From Planctomycetota bacterium (lineage in GTDB: Bacteria > Planctomycetota > SZUA-567), in assembly GCA_031261425.1 (NCBI GenBank), contig JAISJR010000049.1, positions 52,525 through 116,524 of the forward strand: a DNA stretch of 64,000 bases. The letters are read 5' to 3'. Below, piece after piece: positions 1 through 8,390 of the stretch. How positions within the stretch are numbered: the first letter of the stretch is position 1; each line of letters starts with the position of its first letter. The position numbers were made by a program, and so were the translations under genes. The notes beneath the pieces were generated by a model, which had not been told where the DNA came from, made no database searches, and was given only the letters and a program-made list of their open reading frames with translations.

Positions 1-2
1 CC

Positions 3-455
3 GTCGAAATTGAAATTACAGGGGGAGTTAATTTGCCGTTGCCGGACGGCGGCGAAGTTTATTTGGCGGGCGATTTGCCGCTGGAACTTGCCGCCGACGC
101 TTATTTGAGCGCCGCCGCTTGGCATCTGTTGCGCGCCGACCCGCAACGCGCGTTGCGGTTATCGGCGCGGAAATTTTGGCGCACGTGGTCGCCGTTGCCG
201 CATTGGGAAAACGCGCGCGCCTTTGCGTTACCGCTGGCGGCGCTGTATGGCGGCGTCGCATTGTCGGCGCTTTATAGCGCGTGTTTCCGGCGGCGGCGGG
301 AAATTCTGCTTTTGCTGATACCGGTGCTGTATTTGGCGCTCGTGCATTTGGTCTATATGGGGTCGCTCCGCTATCGGTTGCCGGCGGAAGGATGTTTGCT
401 GATTTTAGCGGCGGGCGCGTATTTCCCGCGCGAACCGCGCGAGCGGCAAGAATAA
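3..455 (+). CDS. C-terminal part of a membrane glycosyltransferase-like protein (5' end outside window)
   Basis: The frame is open from base 3, so the gene begins before the window; only about 150 C-terminal residues are visible. They contain the phrase DAYLSAAAWHLLRADPQRAL followed by a basic stretch, then two hydrophobic segments (about residues 75-95 and 100-120 of the visible part) and a basic tail. The layout of a loop with a position-specific 'P..ylrl...K' pattern followed by a transmembrane pair is typical of the C-terminus of ArnT/PMT-like (GT39/GT83) lipid-linked-sugar transferases. The TTG at 33 is not taken as the start because the frame continues upstream. The family call is an inference from this short piece. 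Confidence 0.5.
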   Translation, partial: VEIEITGGVNLPLPDGGEVYLAGDLPLELAADAYLSAAAWHLLRADPQRALRLSARKFWRTWSPLPHWENARAFALPLAALYGGVALSALYSACFRRRREILLLLIPVLYLALVHLVYMGSLRYRLPAEGCLLILAAGAYFPREPRERQE

Positions 456-816
456 AAAACGAGACCGGTGGAGAAGACCGGTCTCATCGCGGAGGAATTT
501 GACGGCTTCAGGGGGGTGAGCCGTCGGTTAGACCTGTTCGGTCTATCGGCAAATCGGCTATGATTTGGCGAAAACTTTATCGGAAATTTTTTCGCGCCGA
601 TTTACTAAAAAAGCGGAAATTAAGAACGCGGAATTAAGAAGTCAACCTCCTTCGCGCGGTCGGCGGTTAATAAACCCGCGCTTTAGCGCGGGGGAAAGAG
701 CGGGGCGTAACCTCGATTAAGTCAAAAAAATCCTCGCCGTTTTTCCGGCAGGGTAGTTTTATGCGCTTGCCTGATTATTATGGCGCGTTTCCCCATGTCA
801 TTTTGAGTAAAAAATA
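456..816. other. Intergenic region of 361 bp with three hairpins
   Basis: No credible gene is seen. Three palindromes stand out. At 461-485 a 9-bp stem (GAGACCGGT/ACCGGTCTC) has an A-rich run on its left, so it would act as a terminator only for minus-strand transcription. At 501-525 there is a 7-bp stem (GACGGCT/AGCCGTC). At 675-692 there is a 7-bp stem (CCCGCGC/GCGCGGG) with loop TTTA. The rest is AT-rich spacer leading to pcnB. Confidence 0.5.
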
Positions 817-2148
817 ATGTCAGACCAACCTATCGTTCGGGCGCGGCACGAGCATACCGTTTCACGGCGCCAGATTATCGCGGAAGCGTTGCACGTTTTG
901 TATCGCCTGAAAGACCACGGCTACACCGCCTATCTCGTCGGCGGCGGCGTGCGCGACCTGTTGTTGCAACGCTCGCCCAAGGACTTCGACATCGGCACCA
1001 ACGCCACGCCGCAGGAAATCCGCCGCCTCTTCAACAATTGCGTCCTCATCGGACGCCGCTTCCGGCTGGCGCACATTTTGTTCGGCGGCACGGTGATTGA
1101 GACCAGCACTTTTCGCCGCCCGCCGTCGCACGACCCCGCCACGCCCGATTTACTGCAAACCGAAGACAACGAATTCGGCGCGCCCGCCGAGGACGCTTTC
1201 CGCCGCGACTTCACGATTAACGGCTTGTTTTACAACATCGAAGATTTTTCGGTGATTGACTACGTCGGCGGTTTGGCGGATTTGGACGCGCGCATCGTCC
1301 GCGCCATCGGCGACCCCGAAGTGCGTTTTCGCGAAGACCCGGTGCGGATGCTCCGCGCCATTCGTTTCGCTTCGCGGCTCGATTTTGCGATTGAGGACGA
1401 GACGATGGCGGCGTTGTCGCGCTGTCGCCGCGAGATTCTCAAAGCGTCGAAACCGCGTTTGGTCGAAGAAATTTTCCGCCTGTTCAAATTCAACGCCGGC
1501 GAGCGCGCCGTGCGGCTGTTGTGGCAGACCGGTATGTTGGAGGACATCTTGCCGGAAATCGCGACGTATTTGCGCGCCTCGCCCGACCCGGAAAACGCGC
1601 TGTTGTGGCGCTATTTGCATTTCTCCGCCGAGCAAAACGGCGAGGAGTGGGAGGAAATTATCGTCGCGCTGTTTTTCCCGCTGATTCTCGACCGCTACCA
1701 AACGACGCCGAGCCGGATTTCCTGCCACGACTTGCAAGTCGGGATTCACGAGGTCATCACGCCGTTTATGGACCGCGTCGGCGTGCCGCGCCGCGTTCGC
1801 GATTTGGTGCGGCTGATTATCACGACCCAGTATCGGTTTTACGCGCGGGGCAAGCGGAAAAATTTCAGCCGCTCGCGCTTCGCGGCGCAGGCGTGGTTTC
1901 CGGCGACGCTCAAACTTTTCACCATCAATACCAGCATCTTCACCGACGCCGCGGCGGAAGATTTAGACAAGTGGCAGGATTTAATGCGGCGGGAGGGAAG
2001 CGACGTGCGGGCGCGGGAACTCGCGCGGGCGACCGGCAATCCGCGCCGCCGCCGCCGGGGCGGCAAACGTCATCACCGCCGCGAAGAGCGCGCTCCGGCG
2101 CCGGAGGCATTGCCGCGTTCAATTGAGGAAGCGGCGGAAGAGAATTAA
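817..2148 (+). CDS. pcnB: Poly(A) polymerase I / tRNA nucleotidyltransferase family protein
   Basis: Class II nucleotidyltransferase that adds 3' adenosines to RNA. The head domain shows YLVGGGVRDLLL (about residues 39-50) and the metal-binding DFDIGT (about 57-62). These are followed by IGRRFRLAH and the RRDFTINGLFYN motif (about 130), then the RNA-binding domain DPVRMLRAIRFASRLDF. The phrase GRRFRLAH(I/V).F and a very basic C-terminal tail (about 405-425) favour PcnB over a CCA-adding enzyme. The length of 443 residues is normal for PcnB. ATG is preceded by a weak GAG seven bases upstream. The gene stands alone between two repeat-rich spacers. The PcnB/CCA distinction is an inference. Confidence 0.85.
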   Translation: MSDQPIVRARHEHTVSRRQIIAEALHVLYRLKDHGYTAYLVGGGVRDLLLQRSPKDFDIGTNATPQEIRRLFNNCVLIGRRFRLAHILFGGTVIETSTFRRPPSHDPATPDLLQTEDNEFGAPAEDAFRRDFTINGLFYNIEDFSVIDYVGGLADLDARIVRAIGDPEVRFREDPVRMLRAIRFASRLDFAIEDETMAALSRCRREILKASKPRLVEEIFRLFKFNAGERAVRLLWQTGMLEDILPEIATYLRASPDPENALLWRYLHFSAEQNGEEWEEIIVALFFPLILDRYQTTPSRISCHDLQVGIHEVITPFMDRVGVPRRVRDLVRLIITTQYRFYARGKRKNFSRSRFAAQAWFPATLKLFTINTSIFTDAAAEDLDKWQDLMRREGSDVRARELARATGNPRRRRRGGKRHHRREERAPAPEALPRSIEEAAEEN

Positions 2149-2210
2149 AAATTACAAATTAAAAATTACGAATGGCGTGATGGATACCAGAAACGCCGGT
2201 TGGCAATGTT

Positions 2211-2350
2211 CTATTCAATTGCCACGCCTTTTAAGGCGTGGTTAGCAATCAGAAAAGCAATGGGCTTTAGCCCAAAGAAAAAAGAATTTCGGCTAAAGCC
2301 GAGTATTTTCTCACGCTATCCACGCCCTAAAGGGCGTGGCAATTGAATAG
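2211..2350. repeat. Palindromic intergenic element, copy 1
   Basis: The terminal inverted repeat is CTATTCAATTGCCACGCC at the left and its complement at the right (ending AATTGAATAG). Each arm carries its own small palindrome (CCACGCCTTTTAAGGCGTGG on the left). The interior has two GGCTTTAGCC-type palindromes in opposite order. Full copies recur at 14848-15023 and 38842-38979. The structure is that of a non-autonomous REP/MITE-like element; no transposase is present. The element fills most of the 328-bp pcnB-yihY gap (2149-2476). Confidence 0.85.
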
Positions 2351-2465
2351 AGCCACCGCGATTTGAATACAACCCTACTATCCAATCACGCTTGGCGAAT
2401 TTACCAATCAAACTCCACAATTTTTAATTTTTAATTCGTAATTTTTAATTCGTAATTCCAACCGT

Positions 2466-2476
2466 CCCCCCCCCCC
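2466..2476 (+). repeat. C11 homopolymer directly before the yihY start codon
   Basis: Eleven consecutive C residues abut the ATG at 2477. No Shine-Dalgarno sequence is present; the tract occupies the place where one would be. Homopolymers of this length are prone to slippage, so spacing upstream of the start could vary between cells. Confidence 0.8.
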
Positions 2477-3886
2477 ATGCCTAAACCCCCAGCCCATCCT
2501 GCCGGTTTTCTGCGCCGTCTGTTTTCGCCGCATTATTGGCGCGCGAAAATCGAACTTGATTTCTTTGGCGACCAAGGGGCGCTCGCGCGGACGCAACGGC
2601 TTGCCCTTTTTGTCTGCGAAACGTTGCGCGCGATTGCCCGCCACCAGACCTTTACGCTCGCCTCGGCGCTGACTTTTAAGACGCTGTTGTCGATAGTGCC
2701 GTTGTTGCTGATTGGCATGGCGGTGTCGATGACGCTCGGCACCGAAAACGGCGTCAGTTACGCCGACGGTTTTCTCAACGCCATCGAGGAGCGCATCCCG
2801 CAAGACCCGATGTTGCAACCGTTGCTCGAACTGTTGCGCGACCTCGCCCGCCGTCCGCGGGAAATCGCCGGTTTGGGTTTTTTGATGTTGTTTTACACGG
2901 CGTATTCGTTGCTGTCGTCGGTGGAATGGTGCTTCAATTACATTTGGCAAGCCGAAAACCGCCGCCCGCTCGTCAACCGCCTGTCGTCTTATTTTATTAT
3001 CGTGATGGTCGCGCCGGTGCTGATGAGTTTGTCGGTCTATGCCAATTCGCAAATCGCGACGTTCGTTGACTTGGTCGGCGCGCGCCTCGGCGATTTCAGC
3101 CATTCGTTCGGCTTGCCCGAAGAGGACTACGTCGGCGCGATTTTGCAACGCGCCGCCTTGACGGTCATTTCGTCGGCGATGACCTGTTTGACGCTGGCGT
3201 TGCTGATTAAAATGATGCCGTGCGCGCGGGTCAAATGGCGGGCGGCGATTTGGGGCGGCGTTTTCGGCGGCGCGCTGATTGAAATTTCCCGCTATTTTTT
3301 CTCGCTCTACACCCATCACGCGGCGGAAAATCTGACCCGCCTTTACGGTAGCACGTTGCTGTTTATTCCGCTGGCGTTGTTGTGGATGTGGCTGTCGTGG
3401 GCGCTCGTTTTGCTCGGCGCGGAAGTCGCGTTCGCGTTGCAAAATTATCACGACTTGGCGTTGCGCTCGAAAATGCGCGACGGCGGTTTGCATTACCGTT
3501 TGTATTTGGCGGTGCGGATTTTGTTGGTTGTCGCCGGTTATTTCACGCGCGGCGAAAAGCCGGCGGCGCTGATGGACGAAATTTCGCGGACGCTGAAAAT
3601 CGCGCCGTTCGTGGCGAAATCGCTGACGGACGAGTTGGTCGCCGCCGGACTGTTGCGGGAACTCGCCGACGCCGAAGAGTGTTACGTGCCGGGCAAAGAA
3701 TTGAGCGCGCTGACGCTCTGGGAAGTGGTGCGGACGTTGCAACGGGACAAATTGGAAGTGATGCCGTCGCCGGAAGATGCGACGAGCGTCGCGTTAGGAA
3801 AAATTTTCGCCCAGGTGCAAAAAGACGACCGCGCGGCACTCGGCAAAATCACGGTGTCGGATTTTTTGCGGCAAACGAGCCGATGA
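2477..3886 (+). CDS. YihY/BrkB-family inner-membrane protein with C-terminal winged-helix-like region
   Basis: A 469-residue polytopic membrane protein of the YihY/virulence factor BrkB family, whose biochemical role is not settled. Recognisable parts are the N-terminal block QTFTLASALTFKTLLSIVPL (about 55-75) and six hydrophobic segments up to about residue 320. Conserved family phrases include SSVEWCFNYIW and YGSTLLFIPLALLWMWLSW. After residue 330 a soluble tail (EISRTLKIAPFVAKSLTDEL) resembles a winged helix of the Rrf2 type, as often seen in this family. The ATG follows a C11 run with no ribosome-binding site, so translation initiation is odd. The next gene is separated by a hairpin-rich 158-bp spacer. 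Confidence 0.85.
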   Translation: MPKPPAHPAGFLRRLFSPHYWRAKIELDFFGDQGALARTQRLALFVCETLRAIARHQTFTLASALTFKTLLSIVPLLLIGMAVSMTLGTENGVSYADGFLNAIEERIPQDPMLQPLLELLRDLARRPREIAGLGFLMLFYTAYSLLSSVEWCFNYIWQAENRRPLVNRLSSYFIIVMVAPVLMSLSVYANSQIATFVDLVGARLGDFSHSFGLPEEDYVGAILQRAALTVISSAMTCLTLALLIKMMPCARVKWRAAIWGGVFGGALIEISRYFFSLYTHHAAENLTRLYGSTLLFIPLALLWMWLSWALVLLGAEVAFALQNYHDLALRSKMRDGGLHYRLYLAVRILLVVAGYFTRGEKPAALMDEISRTLKIAPFVAKSLTDELVAAGLLRELADAEECYVPGKELSALTLWEVVRTLQRDKLEVMPSPEDATSVALGKIFAQVQKDDRAALGKITVSDFLRQTSR

Positions 3887-3939
3887 CCATTCCGCATTAC
3901 GGAATTACGAATAGACCTTTTGCGAATCTCCGCCAAACG

Positions 3940-3966
3940 CCGCTACGGGACGCCGTCCCGTAGCGG
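3940..3966. repeat. Perfect 12-bp inverted repeat
   Basis: CCGCTACGGGAC and its complement are separated by three bases. The sequence resembles the core 'GTCCCGTAG' of the repeats near 27150 and 63830, so it is likely one member of a dispersed palindrome family. Confidence 0.6.
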
Positions 3967-3999
3967 CAAGCAGGTCGGGGAGAGCCGCCCGAAAAAGTA

Positions 4000-4020
4000 A
4001 GAACTCCGAAGAGTTCTTTT
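4000..4020 (+). terminator. Short intrinsic terminator before the tandem unknown genes
   Basis: The 7-bp stem AGAACTC/GAGTTCT has loop CGAA and is followed by TTTT. It lies 25 bases upstream of the ATG at 4045. It could end yihY transcription or act as a leader attenuator for the following pair. Confidence 0.5.
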
Positions 4021-4044
4021 ACGCCAAAAAAGAAAGGGAAAACC

Positions 4045-4479
4045 ATGCCAGCGACAATGACGAGAAGTTATGCGCACGCGGAAATTCCGCCGGTTAATTT
4101 CACGCCGGCGACGGAACGTCGTCCGGTTACTCGTCCCGCCAACGCGGAACTTACCGCCGACGAAATCGAGGCGCTCGTGCAAGCGGCGGTTAAGAAGTAT
4201 CTAACGCCGCGTGAAATTGCCGACGAGAGAGCGAATGAAATATGTCGTCGCGGCAAAACACGTTACTTTACGCTCAACGAAATGTGCGCGATTTTGGAAG
4301 GCGCGACGGATGATAACTTGGACGAGGAAGAATGTCAGCGTTTTGCGCGAATATGTCCGGTTGATGCCGATTTTGTTAAGGCAATGAAAGATTTTGCCGG
4401 CAAAGAATGGGTGCTCGCCTATGAGGGCGATTTGACGCCGGTGGAAGCCAAATATGGCAAAGGATGGTTAGACCAATGA
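4045..4479 (+). CDS. Unknown protein, unit 1 of a tandem duplicated pair (A1)
   Basis: A 144-residue soluble protein not recognised as any known family. Residues 1-53 are almost identical to those of the gene at 5149, including at the DNA level (PPVNFTPATERRPVTR). The C-terminus is also conserved between the two (MKDFAGKEW, GDLTP, KYGKGWLDQ). The middle (about 54-105) differs completely. The ATG follows AAAGGGAAAAC, a usable ribosome-binding site that is also duplicated. The stop overlaps the start of the next gene by four bases (ATGA), implying translational coupling. No function is proposed. Confidence 0.75.
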   Translation: MPATMTRSYAHAEIPPVNFTPATERRPVTRPANAELTADEIEALVQAAVKKYLTPREIADERANEICRRGKTRYFTLNEMCAILEGATDDNLDEEECQRFARICPVDADFVKAMKDFAGKEWVLAYEGDLTPVEAKYGKGWLDQ

Positions 4480-5078
4480 GTAATCAAAAAGTCATCGCCA
4501 AAATGCGGCGATGTGCCGAGAAAAGCGAATTTCGCGACAAACGCAAGCAGGCAACCAGCGAAAGCGCGTTATCCAAAACGGCGGACGCGAAGTATGCCGT
4601 TTCGATTAGCGCGGTTGTTGAACAGGTGAACGACTTGCGAACGCTGGTAGTGGTGAGTCGTGAACTTTTGCAACGCCAAACAAAAATGATGACCGTAGAA
4701 AAGCATCGGCGAAAAGTTGAGGCGGTGTTGGATAATTACGAGCGGCTGTTTCGCGTGGTCAAAGAAATGGAGCATCCTGAAACTTATATCACTCACACGC
4801 TTGATGTTGCCGATGCGAAGGGCGATTTGACCAAGTTGCCGAACAGTCGAGGCGCGACGCAAATCAAATCTTTCATCGCGCTAATGAAAGAGTGCGCCGT
4901 GGGGCGGGAAGCCGGCGTTCAGCCGGTTTATGACGCGATAATTGATTTAGGCGAGAAAACTTTGCGACTCGCGCGAGAGACCCACAAAGAAATTATTCTT
5001 GATAATGCGGCGTTTTTGGAGCGTGAAAAAACCGCCACGCGCGAAGAAATGAATAGAGATTCGGGAATGAGTATGTAG
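4476..5078 (+). CDS. Unknown protein, partner gene of unit 1 (B1)
   Basis: A 200-residue, charged, mostly helical protein of unrecognised family. It starts at the ATG overlapping the upstream stop codon (ATGA). The N-terminal pattern KVIAKMRRCAEKS resembles the start of the truncated gene at 5583 (ELIFEMWDCADKS), so it belongs to the same duplicated two-gene unit. No signal peptide or membrane segment is visible. It ends 70 bases before the second copy of the A gene. Confidence 0.7.
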   Translation: MSNQKVIAKMRRCAEKSEFRDKRKQATSESALSKTADAKYAVSISAVVEQVNDLRTLVVVSRELLQRQTKMMTVEKHRRKVEAVLDNYERLFRVVKEMEHPETYITHTLDVADAKGDLTKLPNSRGATQIKSFIALMKECAVGREAGVQPVYDAIIDLGEKTLRLARETHKEIILDNAAFLEREKTATREEMNRDSGMSM

Positions 5079-5148
5079 GGCGTGTGAAAATAGACGAAAC
5101 CAAAGTCGTTAAAAAATTCTTTAACGCCAAAAAAAGAAAGGGAAAACA

Positions 5149-5586
5149 ATGCCAGCGACAATGACGAGAAGTTGTGCGCACGCGGAAATTCCACCGGTTA
5201 ATTTCACGCCGGCGACGGAGCGTCGTCCGGTTACTCGTGCCGCCAACGCGGAACTTACCGCCGCCGAAATCGAGGCGTTCGTGCAAGCGGCGGTTAAGAA
5301 ATCGGCGGCGAAAAAACGAGTATATCGTGAACCGAATAAGCCGTATATTCAGGGGCGGACGCGGATTTTTACCGAGATAGAAATAGACGCCTTGTGTGAT
5401 GCGATGGAAGCGGCAATGGATGCCGGCGATAAAAACACTACTCAAAAAATTTGGAGTATTTTGCCGGTCGATGCGGATTGGGCAAAAGATATGAAGGATT
5501 TTTCCGGCAAGGAATGGATATTGTCTTATGGCGGGGATTTGACGCCGACGGAAATTAAATACGGTAAAGGATGGTTAGACCAATGA
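5149..5586 (+). CDS. Unknown protein, unit 2 of the tandem pair (A2)
   Basis: A 145-residue paralogue of the gene at 4045. The first 52 residues and the last about 40 match closely, while the middle diverges (KKRVYREPNKPYIQGRTRIF). The upstream region with AAAGGGAAAACA is also copied. The stop overlaps the ATG of the following fragment by four bases, exactly as in unit 1. The mosaic pattern (conserved ends, variable centre) suggests duplication followed by diversification or recombination. Function is unknown. Confidence 0.75.
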   Translation: MPATMTRSCAHAEIPPVNFTPATERRPVTRAANAELTAAEIEAFVQAAVKKSAAKKRVYREPNKPYIQGRTRIFTEIEIDALCDAMEAAMDAGDKNTTQKIWSILPVDADWAKDMKDFSGKEWILSYGGDLTPTEIKYGKGWLDQ

Positions 5587-5750
5587 CAAACGATGAACTG
5601 ATTTTCGAGATGTGGGATTGCGCGGATAAAAGCGTGCTTCGTAAAGACCAATTCGCATTATCCTTTACCCCGACCGGCGCGACGATGGCACGTGTCGCTT
5701 GTTGTCCACGTTTCGCGCCGACGGCGCGACGGAGATGGTTAAAATGTTAA
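5583..5750 (+). pseudogene. Truncated partner gene of unit 2 (B2 remnant)
   Basis: The ATG overlaps the preceding stop (ATGA) as in B1. The frame gives 55 residues starting MTNDELIFEMWDCADKS and then runs out just inside the hisF start. The N-terminus resembles that of the 200-residue protein at 4476. After about residue 35 it turns into arginine-rich sequence read from a repeat also seen elsewhere (TTTCGCGCCGACGGCGCGACGG). It is best explained as a B gene cut short by a repeat or deletion at the hisF junction. Confidence 0.55.
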
Positions 5751-6523
5751 GCAAACGGCTGATTATTTGTTTGGACGTGCGCAACCGGCAGGTGACCAAA
5801 GGCGTCAAATTCGCCGGCAATATCGACCTCGGCGACCCGGTCGAATTGGCGGCGAAATACTACGCCGGCGGCGTGGACGAATTGGTGTTTTACGACATCA
5901 CCGCCAGCGCCGAAAAACGCCCCCTTGACCTCGAAATGGTCGCGGCGGTGGCGCGGCAGGTCTTCATTCCCTTTTCCGTCGGCGGCGGCATTTCCTCGGT
6001 CGCCGATATGCGCGCCGCGTTGCTCGCCGGCGCCGAAAAAATTTCGGTCAATTCGCTCGCCGTGCAAAATCCCGACCTCATTCGCGACGGCGCGGCGGCG
6101 TTCGGCAATCAATGCATCGTGCTCGGAATGGACGTGAAAAAAGTCGCGGTCGGCGGCGCGATGCCGTCGGGCTACGAGGTCGTCATTCACGGCGGGCGCA
6201 CGCCGACCGGTCGCGACGCGCTGGCGTGGGCGCGGCAAGCCGAGCGACTCGGCGCCGGCGAAATTTGTCTTAATTCCATCGACGCCGACGGCACGCGCGA
6301 CGGCTACGAAATCAACCTGACGCGCCTGATTAGCGAAAACGTCGGCATTCCGGTGATTGCCTCCGGCGGCGGCGGCACCTGCGACCATCTCGCCGCCGTC
6401 CTCACCGCCGGTCGCGCCGACGCGGCGCTCATCGCCAGTATGGTGCATTACGGCGACTACACCTGCGCGGGCATCAAAGCCGACCTCGCGCAACGGGGAA
6501 TTAAAGTTAGAGTTGAGAGTTAA
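5744..6523 (+). CDS. hisF: Imidazole glycerol phosphate synthase cyclase subunit
   Basis: Histidine biosynthesis: closes the imidazole ring from PRFAR and ammonia supplied by HisH. The 259-residue TIM barrel has the catalytic aspartates in ICLDV (about residue 10) and LGMDVKK (about 131). It also has phosphate-binding loops SVGGGIS and ASGGGGT, and the conserved HGGRTPTG and INLTRLIS regions. The start [11 protein letters not shown] was chosen by alignment with the family; an in-frame TTG upstream at 5699 lies in the preceding fragment. No hisH or other his gene is nearby, so the partner must be encoded elsewhere. Confidence 0.92.
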   Translation: MLSKRLIICLDVRNRQVTKGVKFAGNIDLGDPVELAAKYYAGGVDELVFYDITASAEKRPLDLEMVAAVARQVFIPFSVGGGISSVADMRAALLAGAEKISVNSLAVQNPDLIRDGAAAFGNQCIVLGMDVKKVAVGGAMPSGYEVVIHGGRTPTGRDALAWARQAERLGAGEICLNSIDADGTRDGYEINLTRLISENVGIPVIASGGGGTCDHLAAVLTAGRADAALIASMVHYGDYTCAGIKADLAQRGIKVRVES

Positions 6524-6610
6524 AAGTTTAGAGTTGAGCAAGGGGTGCGCTTCGCGCATTTTCAAGATAACCCCACTACTAAACTTTCCACTCTTAACTC
6601 TCAACTCTAA
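6503..6610. repeat. AGAGTTGAGAGTT-type intergenic repeat
   Basis: The left part repeats AGAGTTGAGAGTTAAAAG and the right part is its complement (CTCTTAACTCTCAACTCT), so the spacer folds on itself around a CGCTTCGCG centre. Related copies are at 27036-27075, 40630-40668, 49072-49198, 52807-52912 and 62752-62838. The first bases form the 3' end of hisF. Confidence 0.7.
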
Positions 6611-6611
6611 A

Positions 6612-7994
6612 ATGCTCTACTCATTGTCCGACACCATCGTCGCCATTTCCACGCCGCCGCACCACTCGCCGCTCGGCATCGTCCGCTTGTCCGGCGCGCT
6701 CGCCCGCGTCATCGCCGGTAAAATTTTTATCTCCGACGCCGAAATTACCGACCGGCGCGGCGCGTGGCGCGGCGCGGTGCGTTACGTCGCCGCCGACCAA
6801 AATTGCGCGTTGCCCGCGGTGTTGTATCAAATGCCCGCGCCGCATAGTTACACCGGCGACGACATTGCGGAGTTGGTGGCGCCGGGGGCGCTCTCCGTCG
6901 GACAGAAAATTGTCGAGTTATGTTGTGAACACGGCGCGCGGTTGGCGGCGGGCGGCGAGTTCACCTATCGCGCGGTGATGAACGGGCGGCTCTCGCTGAC
7001 GGAAGCGCGCGCCGTCGCGGAATTGATTGGCGCGAGCGACGGCGCGGGACGGCGCGAGGCGCTCGATATTTTGCGCTCCGGCGTCGCCGCGCCAATCGGT
7101 CGCTGGCGCGACGCATTGCGCGAAGTCGCGGCGACGGTCGAGGCGGAATTGGATTTTTCCGAAGACGAAACGCCGCCGGAATTTTTCCCCGCGCTCCGCT
7201 CGCGTCTGCTCGCGACGCAAAAAACGCTGGCGGCGGCGTGGCAAAACGCGCGACGCTGGCGGCGGCGCGACGCTTACTTTTCCGTCGGCTTAACCGGCGC
7301 GACCAACGCCGGTAAGAGTTCGCTGTTTAACCGATTGTTGAACGCGCCCGCCGCGATTGTCGCGCCGGAAAAATCCACGACGCGCGACCAACTGACGCGC
7401 GTTTTGACCGCCGGTAATTTTCAATTTTCGCTGACCGACTGCCCCGGCGCGGATTTTTCGGATAATCGCTGGGCGCGAACGTTGCGCAAACGCAACGCCG
7501 CGCGGCAGAATTTTTCGTTGCGCTTATTCGTTATCGACGCGACCGAACCGCCGCCGCTCGCCGCGGAATTAAGCGACGCAGTCGTGAACGCCGCCGGCGC
7601 GAACGGCGCGACCATCATCGCGCTGAATAAAATCGATTTGCTGACGGTGGCGGCGCGGCGGGAGCGCATTGCGAATTACCAAAGACAAATTACGAACGGC
7701 GAAGTGGCGGCAATTAGCGCGGTTACAGGCGAAGGCGTCGATGCGTTGTGGGAAAAAATTTGCGCGGTCGCGGCGCAAGACCGCTCGCCCACCGGCGACC
7801 GGCACGAGCGGGAAATTGCCGCGTTGCAAAACGCCGACGCCGCGCTGACGCGGGCGCTAAACGTTTTGCCCGCGTTGGAACTCGCGGCGTTTGAACTCCG
7901 CGCCGCCGAAGAAGAATTTTTAGCGCTGACCGGCGAGCGCTATGACGAAAACTTGTTTGCCGCCGTTTTTTCGCAAATGTGCGTGGGGAAATGA
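6612..7994 (+). CDS. mnmE: tRNA modification GTPase MnmE
   Basis: With MnmG it installs the carboxymethylaminomethyl group on wobble uridine. The 460-residue protein has the N-terminal folate-binding domain (DTIVAIST, GIVRLSG) and a helical domain interrupted by a G domain. The P-loop is GATNAGKSS, with the potassium-coordinating Asn, and the G4 motif is NKID. The C-terminus is MCVGK, the family's obligatory C-(I/V)-G-K ending. The G3 motif reads DCPG instead of DTAG, and the G2 loop reads STTRD instead of GTTRD. The start at ATG 6612 fits the family N-terminus. Confidence 0.95.
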   Translation: MLYSLSDTIVAISTPPHHSPLGIVRLSGALARVIAGKIFISDAEITDRRGAWRGAVRYVAADQNCALPAVLYQMPAPHSYTGDDIAELVAPGALSVGQKIVELCCEHGARLAAGGEFTYRAVMNGRLSLTEARAVAELIGASDGAGRREALDILRSGVAAPIGRWRDALREVAATVEAELDFSEDETPPEFFPALRSRLLATQKTLAAAWQNARRWRRRDAYFSVGLTGATNAGKSSLFNRLLNAPAAIVAPEKSTTRDQLTRVLTAGNFQFSLTDCPGADFSDNRWARTLRKRNAARQNFSLRLFVIDATEPPPLAAELSDAVVNAAGANGATIIALNKIDLLTVAARRERIANYQRQITNGEVAAISAVTGEGVDALWEKICAVAAQDRSPTGDRHEREIAALQNADAALTRALNVLPALELAAFELRAAEEEFLALTGERYDENLFAAVFSQMCVGK

Positions 7995-8018
7995 TTAGGT
8001 CCGATTAACCGTTAAAAA

Positions 8019-8312
8019 TCACGATACGGCATTACTCGCCGCCTTCATTTTTTCGCGCTTCGCTTTGCGTTTCGCCGCCAATTCTTCGCGATGCGTCGTC
8101 TGATATTTCTTATTCGCCGCCGCGACCTTATCCGGGTTTGCCTCGCGCCATTTCTTTGCCGCCGCCGCGATTTCCTGGCGATGCGTCGCCTGATATTTCT
8201 TTACTTGCGCCAAAAGTTTTTCGCGATTTGCCGCGTAATGCTCCTGATGATACGCCCGATGATACGCCTTCGCTTTCGCCGCCGCTTCTTCAAGATTTTT
8301 TACTTTGCTCAT
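8019..8312 (-). CDS. Small lysine-rich helical protein, unknown
   Basis: A 97-residue, highly charged protein with a repeating pattern of the type YxxxHxExxAANxxKxxAxxKKYQxTHR, three times between about residues 17 and 80. It probably forms a long basic helix, perhaps nucleic-acid binding. The start has a strong GGAGGGGAG ribosome-binding site. It lies just beyond the atpA terminator, so it is transcribed separately. The family is not recognised. Confidence 0.6.
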   Translation of the reverse strand: MSKVKNLEEAAAKAKAYHRAYHQEHYAANREKLLAQVKKYQATHRQEIAAAAKKWREANPDKVAAANKKYQTTHREELAAKRKAKREKMKAASNAVS

Positions 8313-8329
8313 GATGCTCCCCTCCGCAT

Positions 8330-8359
8330 AAAAAAAGCGGCAGGTTTTTCGCCTACCGC
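8330..8359 (-). terminator. Intrinsic terminator of the atpEFF'HA operon
   Basis: On the minus strand an 8-bp stem (one mismatch) with loop GAAAAAC is followed by seven T residues (complement of 8330-8336). It lies 32 bases after the atpA stop codon. Confidence 0.85.
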
Positions 8360-8390
8360 ATTTTTAGAATTTAATACTTTCACCGAGAAA

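Noticed and set aside
2408..3742. 444-codon frame antisense to yihY
   Set aside because: Gln/Arg-rich shadow frame; starts and ends in repeats.
5699..5743. N-terminal extension of hisF ([15 protein letters not shown])
   Set aside because: Not part of the HisF fold and read from a repeat; ATG 5744 matches the family start.
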